From Elusimicrobia bacterium CG03_land_8_20_14_0_80_50_18 (GTDB taxonomy: Bacteria; CG03): a stretch of DNA of 12,359 bases. Numbering within the stretch: the first letter of the stretch is position 1; the number at the start of each line of letters is the position of its first letter. Position numbers and translations under genes: made by a program. The notes beneath the pieces are model-generated. The model was not told the DNA's origin. It did not search any database and saw only the letters and a list, made by a program, of their open reading frames with translations. This document shows, piece after piece, positions 1 to 5,162 of this stretch. The stretch lies in NCBI GenBank assembly GCA_002780705.1, contig PEUP01000070.1, forward strand, positions 1-12,359, given 5' to 3'.

Positions 1-1
1 T

Positions 2-505
2 TTTCAGGACAGGTTAACCAAAGAGATGCGCCTGGCGAATGTATGCACTCTCGAAGGAGCAAACAAGTTTTTGAAAACTTATCTGCCTAAATATAACACC
101 AGGTTTTCTATCCCTCCGGCAAACTCCAAGAACCTCCATAGGGCGATCCCCAAAGACTTGGATCTCAACTGGGCATTCGCGGTGCGCGATGAAAGGACAA
201 TATTAAACGATTTTACCGTCCAGTGGAAGAACAGGGTTTTTCTGCTTGAAAATCATTCAATGGTTTTTAAGCAAAAACGCGTCGTGGTCATGGAAAACCT
301 GAAAGGACAGATCAGAATCTGGTTTAATGGCAGAACTCTTGATTTTAAAGAAATCACAAAAGACACCCTGAAACAGCGACGCAAACAGATGCGGATACTA
401 CTGGCGAGCGCTAAGCAGCTTATAAAGAAAAAACGCAAACCCTGCAAGCCGGCAGTTGACCATCCATGGAGACATATGCCTTTTGGAAAGGCGGCATACA
501 GATGA
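2..505 (+). CDS. Transposase, C-terminal 167 residues (5' end outside window)
   Basis: The frame is open from the window edge; its first visible residues are FQDRLTKEM. The internal ATG at base 26 is therefore not the real start. In rve/DDE-type transposases of the ISNCY (ISDol1-like) group, the stretch ending in QDRLxKEMRL follows just after the catalytic glutamate. The DDE core would then lie off the window, leaving the post-catalytic domain. Visible family features are the NKFLKTYLPKYN helix, the IPPAN segment typical of this group, a beta-rich DNA-binding-like tail (FLLENHSMVF, IWFNGRTLDF) and a basic C-terminus rich in Lys and Arg. The stop codon lies 77 bases before the inferred IS tip. 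The visible part shows no frameshift, so the element could be active, but that cannot be judged from a fragment. Confidence 0.85.
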   Translation, partial: FQDRLTKEMRLANVCTLEGANKFLKTYLPKYNTRFSIPPANSKNLHRAIPKDLDLNWAFAVRDERTILNDFTVQWKNRVFLLENHSMVFKQKRVVVMENLKGQIRIWFNGRTLDFKEITKDTLKQRRKQMRILLASAKQLIKKKRKPCKPAVDHPWRHMPFGKAAYR

Positions 506-532
506 TTTTATGCAAAAGCTCAAATTAAAAAC

Positions 533-575
533 CGGACATTTTCATTTTGCAGAAAAGCGGACATTTTTACTTTGC
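533..575 (+). repeat. Subterminal direct repeats of the IS right end
   Basis: Two 18-bp copies at 533-550 and 558-575 match at 16 of 18 positions. Both begin CGGACATTTT and end TTTGC, and they repeat with a 25-bp period. They lie between the transposase stop and the inferred tip at 582. Tandem sites of this kind at an IS end are most likely transposase-binding sites. Confidence 0.75.
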
Positions 576-760
576 GTTGACAGTTCCATATGTGCAAGAG
601 CTTCGGGTTTTTTAGACAGGGCTGTCCGCTCAAACAGCATAGAATCAATCTTCTTTCGCAATGTCCGCACACTCCATCGTTCAACCCTGCACATTTCAGC
701 GTAAAATTCTCTCTGCAAAGAATTTTCAATGGGTATTAATAACATGAAATGACTCCAACT

Positions 761-789
761 CAATTGTCGCGACAGTGTCGCAACAATTG
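761..789. repeat. Palindrome A inside the DUF1016 fragment
   Basis: This is a 29-bp inverted repeat with 14-bp arms (13 of 14 paired) around a single central base at 775. Left arm is CAATTGTCGCGACA and right arm TGTCGCAACAATTG. It encodes part of IVATLSRQL on the minus strand. It shares the 15-base core GCGACAGTGTCGCAA with palindrome B. Confidence 0.85.
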
Positions 790-869
790 CATCGTCGGAA
801 AAAACCCCCGCAAAATTACACATCCGTGTTAATGCGGAATAACTAAAACCTCTTCCATATAGCGCTGTC

Positions 870-896
870 AATTCTTGCGACAGTGTCGCAAGAATT
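870..896. repeat. Palindrome B inside the DUF1016 fragment
   Basis: This is a perfect 27-bp inverted repeat with 13-bp arms, AATTCTTGCGACA and TGTCGCAAGAATT, around a central G at 883. It encodes ILATLSQEL on the minus strand. Its centre lies 108 bp from that of palindrome A, about ten helical turns. The form is that of a dimeric DNA-binding site. Confidence 0.85.
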
Positions 897-1172
897 TCCT
901 CTCCATATGCAGCTCGCTTGTCCCTAATGATTTCCTCATTAATTCGCTTGCCTATTTTCCAGTAAAGCATTGTGAGACCGGTATTCACGGCAACCGCCAC
1001 GGATAAACGCATATCTTCAATCATTTGCCGGAGATCGTCAAACAATTTTTGATTTTGCGGCAGTTTTGCACTTGTTATTTTTAGCGGGTTATTTTCTTTT
1101 TTCATAATGACACTATTGGCGACTGGCGTTGACTCCGCCCCGGCGGATAAAACATTTCGTGACTTATTTTCA

Positions 1173-1271
1173 TCATTTCTTTAATTCATCCTCTTTGGCT
1201 TTGAGCGCTTCTGTAATTCGTTTTAACCTTTGTATCCCGGGTGCAAGAGCAATTGTGTGTAAGTTCGCCAT
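1173..1271 (-). CDS. Possible 32-aa peptide upstream of the DUF1016 gene
   Basis: An ATG-initiated frame begins MANLHTIALAPG and ends in a charged helical segment, ITEALKAKEDELKK. It reads like the start or remnant of a real protein and points the same way as the DUF1016 fragment 67 bases downstream. There is no clear Shine-Dalgarno sequence and I do not recognise a family. It could be a leader peptide, a decayed gene start or chance. Confidence 0.25.
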   Translation of the reverse strand: MANLHTIALAPGIQRLKRITEALKAKEDELKK

Positions 1272-1377
1272 AGTGAAGTGCTACCAAATATTGCGGAAAA
1301 TTGTTAGATTTAAAGCAAACAGCGGCAGGGGAAAACCGGAACCCTGCCTCGCCGGCCATGCCTCTCGAAGTGCTTTC

Positions 1378-1400
1378 GGCAGGCAGGCAGGCAGGCAGGC
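1378..1400. repeat. GGCA tetranucleotide tract
   Basis: GGC followed by five uninterrupted AGGC units gives a 23-base tract 16 bases past the toxin stop codon. The unit is the same GCCTGCC/GGCAGGC motif found at 2239-2258 and, degraded, near 3690-3722, so it may be a slipped copy of that intergenic repeat. Confidence 0.8.
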
Positions 1401-1416
1401 GTCAGTGTTTTCCCTG

Positions 1417-1686
1417 TTATTTTTTGTAATCCCTGCTCCTGTGCCAAACTTCGAGAACGATAAGATTCCTGTTATTTTTGTCAATTTCGTAAATAATCCG
1501 GTATCTGTAGCTGAAATCATAAGCCATTTGCCCTTTATATCTGCCGGCGAGCTTGTATCCTATGTGCGGATTGACGGCAAGTTCTTTTATTGAGACCGAT
1601 ATCTTTTGGCGGATGTTTGCGGGAATGCCTTTTAAATCCTTTTTAATCCCCGGGTGGAATCTTATCTGATAAACCGGTTTAGTCAT
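1417..1686 (-). CDS. RelE/ParE-superfamily toxin
   Basis: An 89-aa protein of the RelE/ParE toxin fold, which in RelE members cleaves ribosome-bound mRNA. Visible features are the N-terminal strand YQIRFHPGIKKDLKGIP, two helices (residues 24-36), the NPHIGYKL turn common to the family, and the core strands YDFSYRYRIIYEID (57-70) and LIVLEVWHRSRDYKK (75-89). The Arg-rich YRYR and HRSRDY motifs are where catalytic residues lie in RelE-type members. I chose the ATG at 1686, not upstream codons, because it overlaps the antitoxin stop in ATGACTAA (8 nt), a normal toxin-antitoxin coupling. No truncation is visible. A StbE/RelE-like subfamily is likely, but ParE-like gyrase targeting cannot be excluded by eye. 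Confidence 0.9.
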   Translation of the reverse strand: MTKPVYQIRFHPGIKKDLKGIPANIRQKISVSIKELAVNPHIGYKLAGRYKGQMAYDFSYRYRIIYEIDKNNRNLIVLEVWHRSRDYKK

Positions 1687-1972
1687 GCTCGAATATTTCA
1701 TCAAGCGAAACGGTTTTTCCCCGCCGCGCCTGCGTGATGCGCTTATCCAATTTAGACCGGTGCGAAGGACTTACAAGAATTTCCAGAGTGGTGAGAATCC
1801 CTTTCCATTGTTCAAAATTAAGCAGCTTGGCAATGGGCCTTCCTTTTCTGGTGAGAGTGTAAGAACGGGCCGATTTTTCGACTTCGTCCAGCATATTGAA
1901 GAACTCATGACGCGCATCAGTGACTGAAAGAAATTCTTCAGCGGTTAAATTTTTAGAATGATTGGCGGACAT
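1679..1972 (-). CDS. Phd/YefM-family antitoxin
   Basis: A 97-aa antitoxin that should bind and neutralise the downstream RelE-type toxin and repress its own promoter as a complex. The Phd/YefM fold is seen in FLSVTDARHEFFNMLDEVE (14-32), SYTLTRKGRPIAKLLNFEQWKGIL (37-60) and the TLEIL helix (62-66). The C-terminal part (residues 68-97) is charged and would be the toxin-wrapping tail. The ATG at 1972 is preceded by AAAGGAGG with an 8-base spacer, a much better start than the GTG three codons upstream. It is first in the two-gene operon and has a candidate sigma70 promoter. Confidence 0.9.
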   Translation of the reverse strand: MSANHSKNLTAEEFLSVTDARHEFFNMLDEVEKSARSYTLTRKGRPIAKLLNFEQWKGILTTLEILVSPSHRSKLDKRITQARRGKTVSLDEIFEHD

Positions 1973-2001
1973 TATCATCACCTCCTTTGATGTACGCTTT
2001 A

Positions 2002-2030
2002 ATGTTAATATAAAAATCTTCCGGCGTCAA
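2002..2030 (-). promoter_or_regulatory. Candidate promoter of the toxin-antitoxin operon
   Basis: On the minus strand a -35 box TTGACG (2025-2030) is followed after 17 bases by TAACAT (2002-2007), an imperfect -10 box. It lies about 30 bases ahead of the antitoxin start, with the strong AAAGGAGG ribosome site between. An AT-rich spacer supports it; the -10 match is only four of six. Confidence 0.5.
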
Positions 2031-2113
2031 GCTCCCGAATTGCCTCACTAAAAATCTGGATGAAAAAAAGCGAAAATTTAGCAGTGTCCCACATTTGTGA
2101 ATAATCCCCGTAT

Positions 2114-2182
2114 TTGTAGGAGGGACATTCCTGTCATTCCGAGGCAAAGCCGAGGAATCTTTGTAGGAGGGACATTCCTGTC
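2114..2182. repeat. 22-bp direct repeat with hairpins
   Basis: Two identical 22-base copies lie at 2114-2135 and 2161-2182, 47 bases apart, each beginning TTGTAGGAGGGACA. The second forms a perfect GGGACA-TTCC-TGTCCC hairpin (2169-2184). Between the copies is an imperfect palindrome, ATTCC...GGC-AAA-GCC...GGAAT (2136-2158). This looks like an intergenic repeat family of the host genome. Confidence 0.8.
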
Positions 2183-2190
2183 CCGATATG

Positions 2191-2270
2191 TTGTAGCTGC
2201 CGCATTACTATGCGGCCTTTTATGGCGGGATAGCAATCCCTGCCTGCCGGCAGGCAGGCCGCGGCTACAA
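2191..2270. repeat. 80-bp hairpin element with inverted ends
   Basis: The ends TTGTAGC (2191-2197) and GCTACAA (2264-2270) are perfect inverted repeats. Inside are three nested hairpins: GCCGCAT-TACT-ATGCGGC (2199-2216), GGGAT-AGCA-ATCCC (2227-2240) and a perfect 20-bp palindrome built on TGCCTGCCGGCAGGCA (2239-2258). The layout resembles REP/BIME-like or MITE-like intergenic elements. It could fold as RNA and end transcription or stabilise transcripts. Confidence 0.7.
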
Positions 2271-2307
2271 TTTTGACATTGCCTTACAAACGCACGAGGT
2301 AAAAGTT

Positions 2308-2364
2308 ATGCTTTCTGAAAAGGAAAAAATAGACGCCTGTTGGATGAATATCGGTTTCCTGTAA
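2308..2364 (+). pseudogene. Possible 5' remnant of a plus-strand gene
   Basis: An 18-codon frame begins MLSEKEKIDACWMNIG. It has a plausible ribosome site (GAGGT, 7 bases before the ATG) and then stops abruptly in CTGTAAAATGACCCAC, which resembles ends of some IS elements. It may be the start of a gene cut by a lost IS. The protein is too short to identify, and chance remains possible. Confidence 0.25.
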
Positions 2365-2391
2365 AATGACCCACTCACTTACATGAAGAGC

Positions 2392-3525
2392 CTAAATAGT
2401 TTTTCTTTTAATCCATTCTCTAAAGAAGATGTCTGCAAGAGTATATTTGCCGTTTTCCTTCTCTAATATATCTTTTTTAACCAGCAGCTTAACTGACGTC
2501 TGCAATGTAGAGCTGGGACCGATTCCACCGGCGCTTATAAATTCGTGGGAAAATATTTTTTCTCCGCCGTAAACCGCGAGCGCCTGCAAAACATTCCTCT
2601 GATGATGGGTCAAACCATCCCATATTGTTGAATAAAAGGGTGTCTCTTCCGACAATATTTTATAGAGGGCAATCTCTATATCAGAATTCTTTAACTGTTG
2701 TTTATCGCGGTTCATATCCCATAACTCGTGACACAAATACTGGACATTGTAAGGATAGTTATCCGCCCGGTTAATAATATTATTCATAACCCCCGCTTCA
2801 AGCTTAAAGCCCGTGGCCGCGAATTTCTCTTTTAGAAATGCGCTGAATAATTCTACCGGGATTTTATTCAGATTGATTGTTTTTCCTATTTTGTAAAATG
2901 CCCGATTCCTGTTACGCACCATATCAGTTAAAATATGCTTTTTAGAGCCGGCGAAAAGATACCCTACATTTTTATGGTTTTGAATATATGCCCTCATTGA
3001 TTTCTCGATTGAATCACCGTTATAACTGCTGATTTCCTGAAATTCATCAAACGCAATGACAAAATTCTTCTTTTTCTTCGCCGCAAGTTTTTGCGGCAAA
3101 TCATAAATTTCATCAAGCAATTTTAATACATCTCTCTTGCTGTTTATATAATCTATTCCTATCCCGGCATTGCCTTCGCCGTCCACTGTTATTTTCGGTC
3201 TCAGCCCGGGAAGAAATTCTTTAATAAGCCGGACAGCCTTCTCTGCTTTATTCTCAACTGACAGAGCCACTTCCCTGCTGTATAATTCCAGAAATTTATT
3301 TAGCGATGTGGCTTTGTAAAGATCAATGTAAATTGTGTATAGGCCTGCCTTTTTAAGATTATTCAGGATGTTCGCGATTAAGGAACTTTTCCCATAGCGC
3401 CGGGGAGAAATTAAAAATATTTTCTCGCAATCAATTAAGTCCCTGGAAAGATTGCGCAGTTCGTCTTTTCTATCAGCAAAGTCTTTCCCTGTAACAATAC
3501 ATCCGTATGTAAACGGATTTTTCAT
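2392..3525 (-). CDS. Archaeal-type AAA+ ATPase with C-terminal winged helix
   Basis: A 377-aa P-loop ATPase of the archaeal ATPase/STAND-like group (Arch_ATPase). The N-terminus, NPFTYGCIVTGKDFADRKDE, is the family's usual opening with its conserved Asp-Arg. The Walker A is ISPRRYGKSSL (39-49), lacking the usual first glycine as is normal for this group. The Walker B is FVIAFDEFQEI (155-165), with a sensor-like FAGSKKH (191-197) and a YPYNVQYLCHELW segment (257-269). Residues from about 300 form a winged-helix domain (LTHHQRNVLQALA, SVKLLVKKDILEKENGKYTLAD). Such proteins are common in mobile or accessory DNA; functions are mostly unknown, with suggested roles in signalling, defence or DNA handling. 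It stands alone, with no toxin, nuclease or receptor fused or adjacent. The ribosome site GGGGGAG is close to the ATG. Confidence 0.85.
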   Translation of the reverse strand: MKNPFTYGCIVTGKDFADRKDELRNLSRDLIDCEKIFLISPRRYGKSSLIANILNNLKKAGLYTIYIDLYKATSLNKFLELYSREVALSVENKAEKAVRLIKEFLPGLRPKITVDGEGNAGIGIDYINSKRDVLKLLDEIYDLPQKLAAKKKKNFVIAFDEFQEISSYNGDSIEKSMRAYIQNHKNVGYLFAGSKKHILTDMVRNRNRAFYKIGKTINLNKIPVELFSAFLKEKFAATGFKLEAGVMNNIINRADNYPYNVQYLCHELWDMNRDKQQLKNSDIEIALYKILSEETPFYSTIWDGLTHHQRNVLQALAVYGGEKIFSHEFISAGGIGPSSTLQTSVKLLVKKDILEKENGKYTLADIFFREWIKRKTI

Positions 3526-3575
3526 ACGCTCCCCCTTTTTTAATAAATACGCATATCTACATAACGCATATGCAC

Positions 3576-3604
3576 ATAATAATAAAAACCGTTATAAAGC
3601 ACAA
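3576..3604 (-). promoter_or_regulatory. Weak promoter candidate for the ATPase gene
   Basis: TTGTGC (3599-3604), a 17-base spacer and TATTAT (3576-3581) on the minus strand would start transcription about 45 bases ahead of the ATPase ATG. The -35 matches poorly and the -10 well. Two ACGCATAT copies (3549-3556 and 3564-3571) lie in the leader and could be an operator. The rest of the 3526-3769 gap has only degraded GCCTGCC fragments. Confidence 0.35.
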
Positions 3605-3728
3605 TGGGCAGAGACTGAATTCAATTTAGATTTAATCTGCGAGTGTCGCATTAGCTTACTGAGCACGCAAATGAGCAATGTCATATTGCCTGCCTGCGCG
3701 CCCGGCATCCTTCGTGAGGCAGGTAAAG

Positions 3729-3770
3729 CACCGTCCCCGTTTTCGCGATCACCGTCCCCGTTGTCGCGAT
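3729..3770. repeat. Two tandem 21-bp repeats at the hydrolase stop codon
   Basis: Copies at 3729-3749 and 3750-3770 differ at one base. Each begins CACCGTCCCCGTT and ends TCGCGAT. The second copy ends on the last base of the hydrolase stop codon, so the array is the first thing transcribed past the operon. It has no strong hairpin and no poly-T tract, so it is not a standard terminator. Confidence 0.8.
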
Positions 3771-4603
3771 CAGCGGGTGGATTCGAGAAAATCTTTGATG
3801 CCTTCGGTATAAATTTCGGCGGATTCAACAAAACAGTTGCGGTGAGTGCCGGAAAGCTCAATGAATTTTTTCGGCGAAGGCGCGGCGGCGTAAAGTTTCT
3901 GGCCGTGTATGAAAGGCACGACGGTGTCGTCTTTGCTGTGTACGACGAGCACGGGAGCTTTCACCTTCAGCAGATAATCCAGCGTGCTGTATTTGTATCT
4001 CAGAAAAAATCTCACAGGGACGAAAGGATGAGTTTTGGACGCGATATCCTCAACGGAGGTGAAAGCCGTCTCAAGGAAAAGCGCGCGGGGCTTGTGCTCT
4101 TTGGCCAGCCACGCGGCTATGGCCCCACCGAGCGATCTGCCGGCGATGATTATTTTTGACGGATTGATATTCCTGTCTTTTGTGAGCCATTTCCACGCGG
4201 CCTCGGCGTCAAAATATGTTCCCGTTTCGCTCTGATTCCCGCCGCTGCGGCCATAGCCCCGGTAATCAAATATAAAAACACCCAAACCGATATCCATGAA
4301 GGTTCTCACATCGTCAATAAAATATGAGATATTATCGGCGTTGCCGTGACAGAAAAGGACTGTTTCGCCGCGGTCGTCTGTGGGCGGGAAAAACCAGCCG
4401 TTGAGCCGGACGCCGTCGGAAGAGTCAAAATATATGTCCTCATATTCCATTCCCTTGAGGCCGGGCGTGGTGATTATATCCCTGGCGGGGTAATAAATGT
4501 ATTTCTTCTGGAAAAACGCCAGCATCAGCATAAAAGCGAAATAAGCGGCTGCGGCCAGGAAAAGGAGAGTTTTAAAGACCTTAAAAACTTTACGGACGGC
4601 CAT
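3770..4603 (-). CDS. Membrane-anchored alpha/beta hydrolase (ABHD13/Bem46-like)
   Basis: A 277-aa serine hydrolase of the alpha/beta fold. An N-terminal hydrophobic segment (about residues 11-32) should anchor it in the inner membrane with the enzyme outside. The fold's motifs appear in order: the oxyanion-side HGNADN (86-91), FDYRGYGRSGG (112-122), the nucleophile elbow GRSLGG with Ser157, HSKDDTVVP with acid Asp226, and GTHRN with His254. This pattern fits the Bem46/ABHD13 group (lipid or peptide ester hydrolases); the substrate is unknown. The start is the ATG at 4603, with GGAG 7 bases upstream and a 14-base overlap with the yjjX end. It is the last gene of the cstA-bioY-yjjX operon and ends at a tandem repeat. 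Confidence 0.9.
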   Translation of the reverse strand: MAVRKVFKVFKTLLFLAAAAYFAFMLMLAFFQKKYIYYPARDIITTPGLKGMEYEDIYFDSSDGVRLNGWFFPPTDDRGETVLFCHGNADNISYFIDDVRTFMDIGLGVFIFDYRGYGRSGGNQSETGTYFDAEAAWKWLTKDRNINPSKIIIAGRSLGGAIAAWLAKEHKPRALFLETAFTSVEDIASKTHPFVPVRFFLRYKYSTLDYLLKVKAPVLVVHSKDDTVVPFIHGQKLYAAAPSPKKFIELSGTHRNCFVESAEIYTEGIKDFLESTR

Positions 4604-5162
4604 CAAACAGCTCCGTGTTGAGAAACGGTATCAGCGCCGATATTATTCCGCTCTCGTACAATTTCTTCCTGTCTATCCTGCCCTTCGTGAAAAATCCCAC
4701 GGCGCCGTGTTTCTGTTTTGTGTTGTGGCCGTTCTGTATTTTATCCATTACATCGCCGAGCTCAACACCGGAGAGCAGTTCCTTGACGACGGAGCCCGGA
4801 AGCTCAAACATGGCGGAGCTGCCGAAACCTTTTCTGCCTGAACTGTCCATGAGGCAGACACCGCCGAAAGAGAGCCATCGTCCGTGGAGGTTTATTATGC
4901 CTCCCTCAATTCCGGCGAAAAAATCAGCGCCGAGTTTTTTACTCCTGTTCTTCCTGAAAAGAGCGTCCGCCCTGTTCTCCGCGCCTATGAAGGTCTCCGC
5001 CCCCACCGGCTGTATTCCCACGCCGCTGTCCACGGGATGCGGCAGGACGCTGACATTTTTATAATAGAGCGCGAAGGACGCGCGCACGGACTCTATCTTA
5101 ACGGGATTGGCGGAGCCTACAAGAACCGTGACAGCTGATTTTTTAAACGGCTCAGCGCTCAA
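4590..5162 (-). CDS. yjjX: Inosine/xanthosine triphosphatase, YjjX family
   Basis: A 190-aa NTPase of the YjjX/DUF84 family, which hydrolyses ITP and XTP to keep deaminated purines out of nucleic acids. Diagnostic motifs are VGSANPVKIESV (15-26), GIQPVGAETFIGAENRA (49-65), GADFFAGIEGG (78-88) and the MDKIQNGHNTKQKHGAVGFFTKG segment (139-161), all in the family's spacing. Length is near normal, with about 10 extra N-terminal residues. The only workable start upstream of the first motif is a TTG overlapping the bioY stop in TTGA (4 nt). There is no strong Shine-Dalgarno sequence, so translation probably depends on coupling to bioY. It is cytosolic. Its presence behind a biotin transporter has no obvious biochemical logic and may simply be operon packing. 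Confidence 0.9.
   Translation of the reverse strand: MSAEPFKKSAVTVLVGSANPVKIESVRASFALYYKNVSVLPHPVDSGVGIQPVGAETFIGAENRADALFRKNRSKKLGADFFAGIEGGIINLHGRWLSFGGVCLMDSSGRKGFGSSAMFELPGSVVKELLSGVELGDVMDKIQNGHNTKQKHGAVGFFTKGRIDRKKLYESGIISALIPFLNTELFDGRP

Larger units (their letters stand above)
1..582 (+). mobile_element. Right-hand part of an ISNCY/ISDol1-like insertion sequence
   Basis: The left part of the element lies outside the window. What remains is the 3' end of a transposase gene followed by a terminal region with two direct repeats. The element appears to end at about base 582 in ...GCGTTGACA, which read inward from the tip is TGTCAACGC. The boundary is supported from the other side: the DUF1016 frame matches its family up to this point and then runs into IS sequence. 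The target duplication cannot be tested because the left end is not visible. The family name rests on recognition of the transposase C-terminus and of the terminal motif, without a database match. Confidence 0.75.
542..1105 (-). pseudogene. DUF1016 (YhcG-type) protein truncated by the IS
   Basis: This is the N-terminal half of a DUF1016/YhcG family protein. Such proteins are usually about 340-380 residues, with an N-terminal DUF1016 domain and a C-terminal PD-(D/E)XK nuclease-like domain. Family hallmarks are visible in order: MLYWKIGKRI (46-55), YGEEILATLSQEL (67-79), YGRGFSYSAL (83-92), IVATLSRQLSWSHF (107-120), REFYAEMCRVERWSVRTLR (132-150) and RTALSKKPEAL (160-170). After residue 174 the frame enters the IS and stops 13 codons later in IS sequence, so the nuclease-like domain is lost. 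The start ATG at 1105 fits the family but has no clear Shine-Dalgarno sequence. Family members are often found in defence or mobile regions and a Holliday-junction or antitoxin-like role has been suggested for some. Here it is probably inactive, although the N-terminal domain could still fold and bind. Confidence 0.85.
1106..1416. other. Gap between the DUF1016 fragment and the toxin gene
   Basis: About 310 bases without a convincing gene. It holds a possible 32-aa minus-strand frame (1173-1271), a short GGCA tandem tract (1378-1400) and GCCTGCC-type fragments around 1343-1365. A plus-strand reading frame crosses the gap and runs on through the toxin gene, but its translation is low-complexity and matches nothing I recognise, so I do not call it. 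Confidence 0.5.
1988..2391. other. Gene-poor gap with hairpin repeats
   Basis: About 400 bases between the antitoxin leader and the ATPase stop codon. From left to right it contains the toxin-antitoxin promoter, a 22-base direct repeat (2114-2135 and 2161-2182), an 80-base inverted-end hairpin element (2191-2270) and a short plus-strand frame cut off near an IS-like motif (2308-2364). I see no full gene. Confidence 0.6.

Noticed and set aside
1378..1400. GGCA tract considered as a CRISPR or phase-variation tract
   Set aside because: A 4-base unit has no spacers, so it is not CRISPR. It lies outside any coding start, so length change would not switch a gene.
1129..1593. Long plus-strand reading frame across the toxin gene
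   Set aside because: It overlaps the well-supported RelE-type toxin in antisense, includes the GGCA tract as low-complexity sequence, and has no recognisable domain or ribosome site.
1953..2147. Minus-strand frame of 64 codons upstream of the antitoxin
   Set aside because: It runs through the repeat and promoter region and overlaps the antitoxin start in another frame. The C-terminal stretch looks protein-like but no family or ribosome site supports it.
3592..3861. 89-codon minus-strand frame with DRDNGDG repeats
   Set aside because: It overlaps the hydrolase 3' end in another frame, and its repeat comes from the 21-bp tandem DNA repeat. No ribosome site was seen.
3452..4159. 235-codon plus-strand frame over the ATPase start and hydrolase end
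   Set aside because: It is antisense to two genes with intact motifs, and its translation is compositionally odd with no known domain.
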